Below are positions 11,264-23,672 of a stretch of DNA of 64,000 bases, in pieces (the first letter of the stretch is position 1; every line of letters begins with the position of its first letter). The notes under the pieces were generated by a model, which saw nothing but the letters and a program-made list of their open reading frames with translations, was not told where the DNA came from and made no database searches. The translations under genes were made by a program, and so were the position numbers. Source of the stretch: Albifimbria verrucaria (taxonomy: Eukaryota; Ascomycota; Sordariomycetes; Hypocreales; Stachybotryaceae); contig JAHREC010000013.1 in NCBI GenBank assembly GCA_020081605.1, positions 868,001 to 932,000 on the forward strand. Reading direction: 5' to 3'.

Positions 11264-13845
11264 ATGAAGGCGAGCCTGTTTTACCCAGTTCTAGCCTTTA
11301 CGGCGTTGGCAGCGGCCCAAGTCGTCGAGGACCATGACGAGCCCGTGTTGGAGGAGCCAGACGTTCTGCAACCCAGTGGCTTCATCGTCGAGTTTGCCCA
11401 GGTATGCCAATTGTATGAACAGACATGATCAAGACTAATTTGCTCTAGAACACCCGCTCTCGTACCAAGCGCAGTGAACTCGCCGCCCAAGATGGCGTCA
11501 CCGTCGTCAAGATGTTCGAGTCCGACGTCTTCTACGGCGCCAACCTCGAGGTAGAATCACAGGATATCGAGACCGTCCGCGCCCTCCCCGACGTCGTCTC
11601 TGTGTGGCCCAACTATCCTCTCAAACTCCTCGCGCCCGTCAAGCGCGAGACCGCCGTCCCGGAGGATCAGGCGGGCCAGTACGCCGTGCACTGGGCCACC
11701 GGCGTCGATGAGCTGCACAAACAAGGCGTTTTCGGCAAGGGTGTCAAGGTCGGCGTCGTGGACACCGGTATCTGGTACAACCATTCCGCGCTGGGTAACG
11801 GCTTCGGCCCCGGAAACAAGGTCGAGGGCGGATGGGACTTCGTCGGTAACGGAGCCTGGACTGCCGGTACGCCAAAGAAGCCGGACGCAGACCCTATTGA
11901 TGAGCAGTCTCACGGAACTCACGTCGCCGGTATCATCGCCGGCGATTCTACCACGTCCGACTGGAAGGGTGTCGCCCCAAGGCCACCCTTTATGCATACA
12001 AAGTCTTTGGCTCCAACGACGGCACTGACACGGCCACCCTCATGGACGCATTCCTTCGCGCATATGATGATGGCATGGACGTCATCACCGCCAGCGTCGG
12101 CGGCCGTGGCGGTTTCGCTTCCAACCCATGGGCCGTCGTCGCCAGCCGTCTCGTCGAGCGTGGCGTCGTCGTCACCATCGCAGCCGGTAACTCAGGCACC
12201 GGTGGACCGTACTACGCCAGCTCCGGCAGCTCGGGTGAAGGCGTCGTCTGCGTTGCTAGCGCACGTGTCAAGGTTGCAAACAAGGAGATCTCGCCTAGTT
12301 ACTTCACTTCCTGGGGCGGCTTGTACGATCTTACGGTGAAGCCGGACGTGACCGGGCCCGGAACAGACATCTTCAGCACATGGCCCCGGGGTACTGGCAA
12401 TGACTACGCCTTGCTGAGCGGCACATCCATGGCCACGCCATATCTCGCTGGCGTCGCCGCTCTTTGGATCGGCCGTCACGGCGGCCGCGATGTTCACGGC
12501 CCCGGCTTCGCCAAGGACTTCGCTATGCGCATCATCGCCTCGGGCCACCCCATGCCCTGGCTCAACTACGATCAGACCGTCAACACCGACTTCCTCGCCC
12601 CCACGCACCAAGTCGGCACCGGCCTCGTCGACGCCAAGAGCCTGCTGAAGTCCACCAGCAGCCTGAGCTTCCAGAAGTTCGCTCTCAACGATACCCGCCA
12701 CTTCCAGTCCTCGCAGGAGGTTGTCCTCACCAACAGCGGCAACGGAAGCGTCAAGTACGAGTTTGCTCTGGAGAGCTGGGCCGGATTCGACATGCTCAGC
12801 GACTTTGACCCCAAGCAAGCTGCTGAGACTCCTAGACTCCGGTACCGTCCGGAGATGCTTCCATCCAAGTTTGATGCTACTGGCGAGGTACCGGAGGCTA
12901 TTGAGCTCAAGCCCGGCGAGAAGAAGACCCTCCAGTGTGTTATCCTTACAATCACCGTACTCTTCGAATAAGTTGCTAAACATCAACAACAGGTTCACAT
13001 TTGCCGCGCCTAAAGGTCTCAACGAGACCAAACTCCCTGCCTATAGCGGCCGCGTGCTCATCACCGGCAGCAACGGCGAGCAGCTCTCCGTGCCGTACCA
13101 GGGCGTGGCCTTTGACATGCGCGAGCAGTTCAGCAAGCGCATGTTCGCAGGCGAGTATCCTTACATGCGATCAACTCCGGCGTACAGCAACAAGACAACG
13201 TAAGTTTAGCTAGAAGCAGCTCTCATATAGTGAAAATGCTCACACTCTCCAAAGGTTCACCTTCGACCTCAGCACGCAGGCTCAAGACTTCCCTCGTATC
13301 TTCTGGAAGTTGAACTGGGGCACAACCGAGCTCCGCTTCGACGTAAGTCCCTCTCATACACCCTTGAACAACACGCAAATAATCTCACACGCGCTCCTAG
13401 ATCTACGGACCGGACTTTGACGCCTCCCGCGACTGGGAATACCCCGGTCCCCAGCCGCAACAACTATCTCGGTTCCGCCGCCCCTGGATCCAGGCCTCCG
13501 CTCTGACCTTCAACCCGGCCATCCACAACCGCGAGAACACGTACCCCATGCCCGACCGTGACGTCGGTCGCAATGCCCTCGTCACTGGCGGCTTCACCGG
13601 TAGCTTGTTTTGGTTGGGCAAATTTACGAACGGCTCGTACATCCAGCCGGGCAAGTATACGTATGTGTTCTCCTGGTCTTCCTCGTCCGTGGGTTCGCTT
13701 AACAGAAGCGCTAACGTGAATTGTCTGCTAGGATGCGCTTCGGTGCCCTTGTCCCTTTGCGGATCCTAATGAAGCTGATAGCTGGAGCACGTTCACGACT
13801 GAGTTCAGAGTCCTGCGAAACTGCACGCGTCGGGCATCTGCGTGA
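11264..13845 (+). CDS. secreted S8A subtilisin-like protease
   Basis: Six exons: 11264-11401, 11449-12934, 12993-13199, 13255-13342, 13401-13660 and 13732-13845. A signal peptide (MKASLFYPVLAFTALAAA) is followed by an I9-like propeptide and the S8 catalytic domain with Asp at about 151 (VGVVDTG), His at about 201 (SHGTHVAGI) and Ser in LSGTSMATPYLAG (about 12415-12450). Next come an Fn3-like/DUF1034 region and a C-terminal beta domain. This architecture matches fungal Vpr-like subtilases of about 800-900 residues that act outside the cell. Frame breaks lie at CCCC 11975-11978 and at CCCTTT 13753-13758; one base added at each restores GVAPKATLYAYK and VPFADPNEADSW. The stop at 13843 depends on the second correction. 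The C-terminus faces the Zn(2)Cys(6) gene. Confidence 0.85.
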
Positions 13846-14288
13846 TTCATATGCTAGTAGAGCAGAAATAATAAAAATCCATGTTACAACCACTTTCATA
13901 GACCGTCCACGGACATTTGTTCCGACGTCTCGTTGCCATGCAGAAAACCAAGTGATTATTGATGAATTACACTGATGGCTAAAAGTAGCGTCGAGTCGTA
14001 TCTGCTCTCGAAAAGAAAAAGAAATAAAAACAAAGTGCAATATGGTAAAGCGAATTGAGCTTCCTGAAACCAACCAACGCCTCCACCTCCTCCGCCCAGG
14101 GTATCGCATGTCCTGCTCGCATGATCCTACAAATCTCCCGACATCGCCTGCGTGACATGGCACCGCGATTGCCACCTGGTTAGTGGCCAAAATACAGCGC
14201 TGTGTCTTGAGTCGACCATCATTAACCACGTAACGAGAACCCCAAATTGCAGTCTTAAATTAAATCACATTTTTGCAAAGACGTCGAT
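13846..14288. other. convergent intergenic spacer
   Basis: 3' flanks of the subtilase and the Zn(2)Cys(6) gene. I see no gene or repeat here. Confidence 0.5.
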
Positions 14289-17229
14289 TCATACTCCACC
14301 ACCCATGAAGGCGGCGAGGTCATCCAGATCAAGTAGCTGTCGCTCGAATGCCTGGCAGAGCTCAGGGCCGGTCATATCCTGGCTTGTAGTCTGGCCGTCC
14401 TTAGAGGCGGCGACGCCGTTAGATATCGTGTCAGGGCTCTGAGGCTTGGCATCCTGTGCTTGCATGGTAGCGTGCGGTGCAGCGTTGGGGGAGGAGACAC
14501 GGTTCCTGCCGTGGAGACGTGTCCCGAGCTACCATTAATAGTCGTAACACCACCGGGTCGGCGGGGCAGGTTGACGGGCGGTTCGCTGTCTTCACGGGCT
14601 GACTCGGACACAGAGCGCGTAGCCCCATGCTGAGCAGAAGCGCCGGCGCCCTGCTGGTCGTAGTCCATGGCATCGGGATTGGTGTCAGCGTTGGAGGAGA
14701 TCTCATCCTTGACGGCGCTGGGGCACCGTTCGAGTTGGAGCCATGTCGGGAGCGAACAGACGAGGACGCCGCGTCGTTGTTGAGGACTCTCTGCATGACG
14801 GTGAGGTGCCTCAGCCAGCTGCTCATCAGAGGCCAGTTCTCGTTGCCGTCGCTCATGAAACGCAGCCCATCGCTCAACAATGTGAGCCGCCGTCTCCACG
14901 GCGTTAGGCGGAGTGAGGCCCTTGAGGGACAAGTATGCGACGGTGGCGCTAGCGGTGAAGGAAGAGAAGAGCATGAAAATGGGGAAGCAGGTGGCGTGAT
15001 CTTTCTCCGCACCGGACTCGACGGCGGTCAGGAGAGAAATAGTACCGTGGCAAGAGGTGAAGAGGCGGTCGACGATGTCGTGGCACCTGGGGCTCATGCG
15101 GAAGGACTCGAGATTGAAGTTAGGGTCGGTAACCTCCTGAAGCAGCCTGCGACGGTGGAGGAAGATTGTCGCGCAGTGAAGGAGGCAGTGGAGCATGGCA
15201 AAGGTATAGCCAGAGCCCATCGTCATGTGGAGGTTGATCTGGCCGGGCTTGTCGACGAACTGCATGGGCAGGGAGGCACGGAGGTTCTCGATCCTCAAAA
15301 CCAAGTCGGCGCAATCATCCTCGCGAAAGCTCTGCAGGGTGGTGCTCGTGAGCATGCCGACAACGTCACGCCACATGGTGGAGGCGATGACAATGTAGCC
15401 GAACTCGCCAATCTCGCCGGTGGGTTGATTGTGGCGGGTGGGATCAAAGTTCTGGGAGAGCGTCTTGACATGGACGGCATTGCCGAAGGCGAAGTTGATG
15501 TCAGAACAAGGCAAGGGAACGTCGGAGCTGTCGTGAGGGGACAGGGCAGGGTAGCGGCCGGGGTGCTGGTGAGGAGGCAGTCGAGGATGTAGATCAGCCA
15601 CAGGGTGCGGCGGGAGGACTCATCGCGGAGGAACTGGTCGTTGCTCTCAGAGGCATGATGGCTGTTGAGAATGCGGTACATCTGCAGCATGCAGGCCGCC
15701 TGGCCGAGGTAGATGTAAGCGCGGACGGCATTGCGAGTGCCCCATTCGTGGATGATGATGAGGCAGAGGGCTTGGATGTCAGCGAGGATGGGGTTGTCCA
15801 GATTCTGGTTGATGAGACCAATGGCCTTGGCGGCAAAGGTTTCGGCGGCAGCGGTGGGACTGCCGTAGCGTCGGATCAAGCTTGGTGAGCTCCTATGTCG
15901 GGGAGGTGAAGGGTTAGCGGGGCCGTTGGTGAGCGAGTGAGGGCATGAGTGAGCTAGGGAGTGAGTGGGTGATTGAATGAATGAATAGACGAGCTGAGAG
16001 GGCGGGCTATAGTGCGCAAGGACCCCATACGGAGGGCGGGTGAGGTCAAACGCCATTGGCGAAGGGGTGGAACTTACCGAGCGGCACATGTCAAGAGACC
16101 GTAGACGAGCGAAGGCTCGAGGGATGCATTCTTGAGCTGCTGAACGAATGAGGGCTTGTGGAAGGCGACACAGGCGGGGAATGTCTTGGACACGACGCGC
16201 TCGCACTCAGCGATCAATTCTGGGGTAAGCCTGAAGCGAGCGACGGTTAGCTGATTGATGATTCATGGCTTGGTCAGGCCGTGGGCCGGGATGAGTCGGA
16301 AGAGACAAGGGTAGTAGGGAAAACCGCGGCCAGGCCGGGTCGAGATAGGGAAGGGCAACGGGTCCAAAAGCGGAGAAGGTCTCTGGGCCAGGTCGGACGG
16401 TCCGCAAAAGACCGAACCGAGGAAACGGACGGCTCGACGGGGCAGCGCACCCAAAAGAGACATAAACGTGACCCCGGAGATTGACGAGTGGCACTGGCGC
16501 CTGCTTCGCTCAAATAACCGGCGGCCACTCGGAGCAACAAGGGTGGGGACAGCGAAGACGGAGCCAAGGGAAATAGGGCGGGTTAGGGGTACTTTGCGCG
16601 GGCAGCAGCGGGGAAAAGCAAGAGACAAGGGAGGATGGTGGTGACGATGGGGTCGGCTCTGCCAAAGGTGGGAGGGAGGAGTGTGAAGAGGAGGAGGGGA
16701 AATGAGAAGAGGCATGGAGGGTGGGGAGCTGCCAACAGCCCGGACAAGGGGGTGGGAGGAGACTTCCCGTTCCCAAGGAGCCGCGGGAAGTAGAAGAGAG
16801 ACGTGGTGGTGATGATGAAGATGAAGAACAAGACGGAAAAGAGACGGAGATGAAGAGCATGGGTAGCGCTGCCCAACAAGCAGGGAGACAGAACAGACAG
16901 GAAGGAAAGACAACTCACTTCTCGGAGGCGGCCTGGACGTGCCTAGCGGTGCCAGAGCCCACAACGGGTTGCCTCGAGTCTGAAGAGCCGGAGCCGGCGG
17001 CCGGTAGGCTGTCGCGCGAGGGACGGTGAGGGTTGGCGTGTCGAGCAGGGCTCTGGCCATGGTGATGGGCCATGCTCTCCGAAGGCAGGTAGCATTCGTG
17101 CATGCCCTTGGCACAGTTCTTGCAAGGCGCGCGGCCATTCTCGTAGACGCACTTTGTCTTGCCTTTGCGACAGCGCACGCAAGCGCCGCCGGCCCTGAGG
17201 GCGGTGGAGCGCACGACACCCGAAGACAT
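14289..17229 (-). CDS. Zn(2)Cys(6) transcription factor with fungal_trans domain
   Basis: Three exons: 17229-16919, 16230-16078 and 15892-14289. Exon 1 encodes the binuclear zinc cluster (GGACVRCRKGKTKC, then CKNCAKGMHEC) and a Ser/Pro/His-rich linker. Exon 2 begins LTPELIAECERVV, after an unusually long 688-nt intron, and opens the middle homology region; exon 3 continues with AKAIGLINQNLDNPILADIQ and RTLWLIYILDC. The C-terminus is acidic (QLLDLDDLAAFMGGG), a plausible activation tail. One C/G added at 15560-15563, 14720-14723 and 14487-14491 restores the frame; a further shift near 14870-14900 is needed to reach SDGNENWPLMSSWL and is not explained by a C-run. It resembles developmental regulators of the EBR1 type, but I am not sure of that name. 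The target genes are unknown. Confidence 0.82.
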
Positions 17230-18769
17230 TTTTCGCCGCTCCTTGCTGCGGAAGAGGAAAGAAGGAGAAAACTTGGGTAGAGAGGCGAGGCAGCCGAGGG
17301 AAATCAGCAACGATTCCCTAGCAGAGAGATGATGCTGATGATGCAGGGGATCTGAGGCGACGCGTCGATGCGACGTTTTGCGACGCGCGGCGGTGGTCAG
17401 TGAGTGAGAGAAAATGAGCCCGGAGCGTCTCGGCGCAAGGCGGCAGACAGAACCAGAGGGTTGACGAGGGCGCAAAAGATTCGCCTGCAATGGCCTGGTA
17501 GTCGACTCTCACGTCGTCACAAGAAAACCGCGACGATGGGTGAGAAGACGCGGTGTGGTGATGGACGGAGCTGGTGCCGGGTGAAGCCAGCACGACAAAC
17601 GGAGTACAAACGGGGCCGCGGCGGGCGGCGCTCTTGTGCTCTAAGGGCGTTATGCGTGGGCGCCGGTTGCGGAGAGCAGAAAAAGAATAATAACCAAGCT
17701 CCGGTTAAAAAATGCGACCAAGTCACAGTTGATAGTGACGACAATTTGATGGTCAGGAGAGCGGTTCGGAGCCGGAGACGGGAGGGTGTTGAGAGAGGAA
17801 GAAGAGAAGAGAGAGGGAAGGAGATGGGGAGTGGAGGAGGAGGACGGAAGCTGGGCTGGGCTGGGCTGGCTGGCTGGCTGGGGAGAGGAAGAGGGCCAGA
17901 AAAGACGGGACGGGCGGCGCGGCGTCTTTTTGGTGGCCTTGGGGTCCCTTAGGTTCTGAGAGGATTGCTGCCGGCCTGGGAGCTAGGTACCTGCACAGGC
18001 ACTGTAGCCAGGTACTGTACCTAGGCGGTAGGCGGTTGTGCCTGGCGACGACAGGTGGTGGGTACTAACTCAGGCCAGTGCCTCAGGTACCTGCCTACCT
18101 TATCCACTGCCGGGTTTCTGGGAAAGCCCGCTGAAGCCTACCTGCCGAGGAGCGTTGGGCGGGGAGACAGCCAGACAGATCCAGACAGACACCAAGAAAC
18201 ACTCTCACTCCTTGGGGCGGGACAAGAAAAAAATAACGAGGAGGAGAGGGGGCGTGTGGAAAATTGGCTACTCGCTTTTTCTTTCCTTTTTCCTTTTACC
18301 TTGATGTTCTCCTCTGTCCGGCACGGAGGACAGCACAGTACGGACAACCGAAGAATAATTGGGGAGAGAGAAGACAGAGCGAGAGAGGGAGCACACACGG
18401 GCGGTGCGGCGGATCGGCTGTGGTTTGCCGGGGCCTGGAAGTCCCCACTTCTGTCTCCAGCCTGCCTCACCGTGTCGTGTGTCTTCCGTCGACACTGTGT
18501 GCTGCGCGGGTCGGGCGTGTTTCTTTTCTTTCTCTTGGACCTCTTATGCTTTGCCTTGCCAGCTTGCCTTGCCTCGCCTTGCCTTGTCTCCCTCCTCCAC
18601 CCCTGGTCGGCCTGCTCGTTCCTCCTCGCTCGGTCGCTGTTCTCGCCGGCCGAGTAGGTGCCCATAATTAAATGAGACGACGGAAAAAGAAAGGAAGAAG
18701 AAGACGGTAAAAGAAAGCAACAAAAATTAAAATAGTAAAAACAACAAATTTCATTTCCCCAATACCAAA

Positions 18770-18790
18770 CAGCAGCAGCAGCAGCAGCAG
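18770..18790 (+). repeat. (CAG)7 microsatellite
   Basis: Seven perfect CAG units in non-coding sequence. No convincing frame uses them as polyglutamine. Confidence 0.9.
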
Positions 18791-19420
18791 CAAGCCGGCA
18801 TGGCATTCCTCCTCCTTTCCCCGGAAAATACCTCCCTCCCTTTCTCGCCAGCCTGCTCGTCCTCCGGCTCGCTTAGGGTCCCGAGGGCAAAGATCAGCCG
18901 CCCGCACCCTCAGGATCGCGCGTAGCCTGGAGTGATGGGCGGCAGCTGAACCTCTTGGTGTGGAGTGGATGCCGTCGCCCTTTTCGCACCTCCGAGTCCC
19001 CTTGTCTTGCCTGTCTGGTCCTGTCGACTACGGTGCTTGGCAGCAAGCCCGTCAAACACGAGTGGGAAAAAATGGACCATGGGAAAAATAAAGATTATGA
19101 ATATCTGCAAGGCAACAACAAGTGTGTTTCCTATTTTCTTATTTTTCTTTCTTTTTCCCGCCTCCTTTGCCTAGATGTCTTCTTCGTGCATCGGGGATAT
19201 CATGTTGGTTGGTCCCTTGAGCTCAGCTCCCGTCCCATACATACATATGCCTACATACATATCACACATGTGCCTACATACTCCGTAGCCAGCGATGGAT
19301 GCAGCGCCAGCCCCCGGTTCGCCCGCATCATCCACCGAGGGCCATGGCCATATCACTTTCTCCTTCGCTCGTCCGCGGCGGCTCACCACGGGCGCACGAC
19401 AGTCCCACACGTGTTGGTTC

Positions 19421-19446
19421 CTGTCTGTCTGTCTGTCTCTCTCTCC
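19421..19446 (+). repeat. CTGT/CT microsatellite
   Basis: Four-base CTGT units pass into CT dinucleotides inside the long pyrimidine-rich stretch on the plus strand. Confidence 0.8.
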
Positions 19447-22400
19447 TCCCCTTCCCTCCAAGAAAAGCCCCTGTCTTGTTCTGTCGTGTCCTCGCCTGGG
19501 CCTGCCCTCCCCGGGCCTTCGCATCCCCATCCACTCTCGTGTCACGTCGACTGCTGTGCTGGTTCCGGACTGACGTGTTGGACGCGCGCACAGTGCATGC
19601 GGCGGACGGTGCGGTGCTGAGGAGGGGCCTTGGGGGCACAGAAAGGCGGTGCCTCCGGGAATTTTGGTTGGCGATCAGCCCGGAGTTTACCACCCCGTAC
19701 CTGAGGTAGAGGTACATACCACCCTGCGAATCCTCACCCGGGAAGACCATCACCTCCGTACCTACGGCTCTTGGTTCCTTGGTAGCTTGGTGCCATCGTC
19801 TTGGTGCTTGGTTGGGACATTGGTTTTTGGAAAAAGAAAGGAAAAGAAAAGAAAGAGTATTTCTCTTCTTCTACTTGTCTCCTCTAAATTTCTCTTTATT
19901 TCCTTTTTTTCTTGCCTCTTTTCTTTTTCTTCCTTTTCCTTTCTCCCTGTCGTCGCCATGCCTTCACCGGTCTCTATTTTAATCGCAGCTTCCATGTGGA
20001 GGCCACGGCATTTGCTGTTTCGGAGAAAGACACCGGTACCGGTACCTCGTTGGGCATCTCTCCACGCAACGAGGTACTTGGACGCTCGCCCAGGTCGGTA
20101 CGTACCTTTCTCTTGTCTCTCCCCGTTGCTTTCCTTTCCTTTCCCCAGCTTCTTCCGCCTCATTTTTCCCTGTTCTGCCCTCCCTAATTGTTCCCCAACC
20201 CTCGCGGCACCACCCGAACAACTAGACCCGATGGTCAGTCGCCAATCATTCAAACCCTCATCTCAACTTTGTTCTTCCGCTTAACCCACCCTTCTCACTG
20301 ATGCCGATGCGCACGACAGGACAAAAAGATGAGCTTGCGGACGGTCTAAAGCGCCTCCGCCGGGTGCGCCTAATCGCGGCGGACGCGGCTCGCGGTGCGG
20401 GTAGCCGAGACGGTGTTTGCTTCACAAGGAGGCAGGAAAAAAGGCCCTTCCCCTTTGGTCCTCTTCCTGGTCTACTTTGATTACCACTTGGGGCTCCTCG
20501 AATCGGCCGGCATCTCGACCAGCTTGGAGTGGGGCCGGCCACAGCCAGCCTTGCCGCAGCATCGGTCACAGTACGGATTTTCCGCTTCTGCTCCATGTGA
20601 CGGACGACCAACAACCAATTTCTCCTCTCTTCTCCTCCCCGAAACCCATTGCCCCCTCCCCTTCTGTTCCCCCTCCCCGGAGCACCCTGGTCCTGGTGGA
20701 CGCTTGTACGACACACCTCTACAGTGCCTGCCCTACTGTCTCCCCTCCGCCGCCCCGCGACCTTTTGTCCAGATGGGCTGTCCAGATGGGCTGTCTAGGC
20801 AAGCAAGGCTTAGGCGTGGCGGCGACCGATGACACCTGAATCATTAGCTACCTCGACCGCCGTTCACCTCATTCGGTCCCCTCATCTGTCGCGGACGCCT
20901 CTTCTGCCGTTCCGCCAGGCGAGGCGCGTGTGCCTACTGAGAAAAAGAAAAACCTGGGGGCGAGGGCGCGCCACGCCGGCACCGATGGAGGGCAGCGACG
21001 AGCCCGAGCATATGTCGACCTTGCTCACCGGGCCACACACGACGAGACATCCGGCGTCGAATCACACGAGGCGACACCGAGACTCCGTCCTAGGCACTGT
21101 GCAGAACCCACGCCCGGTACCGCCCACCTGTCGTTGCCCCCAGCGCGCTTTCTGCCGGCTCCTCTGCCTCGTCTGGTTCCTCCTCCAGTCCGTACAGTCT
21201 TGCTTCTCCACATGCACCGTACGGCAGCTGCTTGCCGCTTTGGGCCAATCCTAACCGATCGTGTCTAACCACCCGCGAGCTGATCCCGCCCACCCTGACC
21301 TTGTCAGCTCAAGTCCACGTCCAGAGATCGCCTTCCGTTTTCCCCTGTGACTCGGGAAATTCCATCATCAATCAGGCTGCGATCGCTTCCGCCACGGTGT
21401 CAACCATCCTTGGCACTTCGCGCCCTCACCCCGTTCACCACGCCCGAGCCATATCTAAATCGAATCGCCACGACCACGGGCGAGATGTACGGGGCACCAC
21501 AGGTACTCTACGGTACGCGCCAACAGCGCGCTATTCATGCACTCCCGATCACCCCAAACCGGGCTTTTGGACCCTATTCGCAAACACCAGGCTCTCTCAT
21601 CCTTTCAAGCCCCTCGCTTTCCCTCCGGCTGTGGGCGCTGTGTTTTTGTGGGGCGTGCTGACAGTTACTCCGTGAGCCCTTCCGCGGCTCGGACCTTTCA
21701 TTGACCATGTGCGAGTGCTGAAGTCATAGGCCGGCGTTGGCCCAATTACTTACCTATCTACCTCAGCCCGCTGGTCTTTGCGGAGCTCACCGTTTTAGGC
21801 GTCATTACCCAGACTGATGCTCACTCATGCCTATGTTGGGGGCAGGCTTTCTTTAGGATTCGTTCATTCCCAGACCGTAGCCAGCCGAAGCAATGCCCCT
21901 CGGGCTCCTACCGGCGACGCCTCATGCGCATGACAAAGCAATTCTTGATACCACGTTCGTCGTCTAATCCGGATTCTGCTTGCACAGTGATTTGGCCACC
22001 AACCACATCCTGTTGCCCCACCCGCTGGGCTCGGGTGCTTTTGATGTGTAAACTATCCCAAGGACAGCTGCCTTGCGCTATTTCAGCAGACCCTGTTCGC
22101 GCCAGAAGCGATATCTGCAGGACGGGCTCGAACCCAAATCTCCTTGCTGCATCCCCACAAGAGAGAGGTCCGTCAGTTCCGGTCCACGCCGGAGCCATAG
22201 TTTGGACGTGCATAAGCCCTCCGGTCCGCAATTGGCACACGCTCTAGCTATGTCCCGATGCGCTGGATGCGTTCCCCGTATGCACTCCAGGCTACTGGGC
22301 CAATCAACACCGCCGGCAAGCATCGCTAGAGGCAATGCCACCACAGTTGCATGCTTGCAGCACATGTCTCCAATGGCACATCAGGAACCAAACAGATTCG

Positions 22401-23583
22401 CGGGTCCATGTGCTTGACTGCTTAGTTACAGCACTTGGGCTGAGTTCGATTCAGATGACAAAGCGGCATGGCTCATAATCGAGTCGGAGATTTTACTCCC
22501 TCCTCACGTGATATCGTGAAGGGCCTCATCTAACCACAACTCATTCTCGATTCCATATATATTGCAATCAAGGGATAATAAAATTGCCAGATCAATTATT
22601 CCCCACCTAGGCAATAGATTTTCTGCATGGGGCTTTCTCCCGTTGTCAGCAATGGCGATGCAAATAGATCAGGACCACTGGTCTTACCATCCTCTCGGGG
22701 CAGCATCTCGTCGTCATCGACCAGACTGTTGGTTCTGAACCAATTCAGCATCGCACACTATTTGCCTGTATACATCAGATGACCCCAGGGCTCTCAACAT
22801 AAGTGCATCGCGTTATCTGCGACTATTCACTTTGAAACAGGATAAGTGGAGCGCCGAAGGGCCCTTCGGGGTCACTGCTTCCGAAGCGACCCATTTTTGG
22901 ACATCGGAGCCCGGAGCGCCTCACGGGGCTCAGATGATTGCGGACGTCCATGGCTGCTAAGGCTAGACGGCTCTGCTTTTAGCACCTTCCATACCCAGTG
23001 TGGCATCTGGGGAAAAGGAGTGGCTGCTAGGCTACCATCCCTTGCACGTTGCTGTGGTAGGTCTTCGGCTGTTGCAGGGCTTGACGACTGCCGGGCGTAG
23101 GCGCATGGCATATCCTTGGCTTCGTTTTGATAGCTTCATCCGTGGTGATGCCCTCATCGTGCCGATTCAGGATCTCGCTGTGGCTTCCCGCTTATACATG
23201 TTCGCAAACAAGGAACTACAGATAAGCTTAACATCAAAGGTGCCATAAACCCACCTCTGTACGTCATTGTACGCCGGCGAGACGGCTGGGAACCCGTGGC
23301 ACGGCTGCCGTCTTGGGGGTATATCAGGCGCTGATCCATGCAAGCGCTCACGGTGTTAATGTCTATTACCAGCCCACCAACCACGACCAAGACAACGCAC
23401 GAGCTGGTTCCCATATCCCAATTCTCCGCGATTACGCCGCCGTGCCCAGGCAGGACTATATCAAGGTCATACTGCAATCCTGCCTTAATAAAACTTGGCG
23501 CAAATTGCGGAAGATCGTTCCGTGAGACAAATTGACTAGACTAAGATCCCGTGGGGCTCCGTATCGGGTCCATAGTTGACGGG

Positions 23584-23592
23584 TATATATAT
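23584..23592 (+). promoter_or_regulatory. TATA element of the AA9 gene
   Basis: TATATATAT lies 81 bases before the AA9 start codon, a good distance for a TATA box. Confidence 0.5.
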
Positions 23593-23672
23593 CCATATAA
23601 GCCCCGGATGGAGGAAGAGCCTCGCCTCGTAGATCAGCAACCTGTTTGTCTATATACCACAAGCTCGAAACC

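Larger units (their letters stand above)
17230..23672. other. 6.4-kb region without recognisable protein gene
   Basis: No frame here shows a domain, plausible splicing or fungal codon use; long overlapping frames come from low-complexity sequence. From about 16300 to 17900 the plus strand is purine-rich, so the strand transcribed for the zinc-cluster gene is C/T-rich. From about 18430 to 20250 the plus strand is instead strongly C/T-rich. The region holds several microsatellites and clusters of GGTACC-like words (17980-18100, 19690-20110). A long leader, a large promoter or non-coding transcripts are possible. The last 100 bases are the AA9 promoter. Confidence 0.5.

Noticed and set aside
17404..17952. 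182-codon frame and other long frames within 16.2-21.7 kb
   Set aside because: They arise from purine- or pyrimidine-biased low-complexity sequence, overlap in several frames, and lack domains.
22080..22210. tRNA-like B box on the minus strand (GGGTTCGAGCCC)
   Set aside because: The T stem mispairs at its third position and no acceptor stem, anticodon arm or Pol III terminator can be drawn. A decayed tRNA-derived SINE is possible but unsupported.
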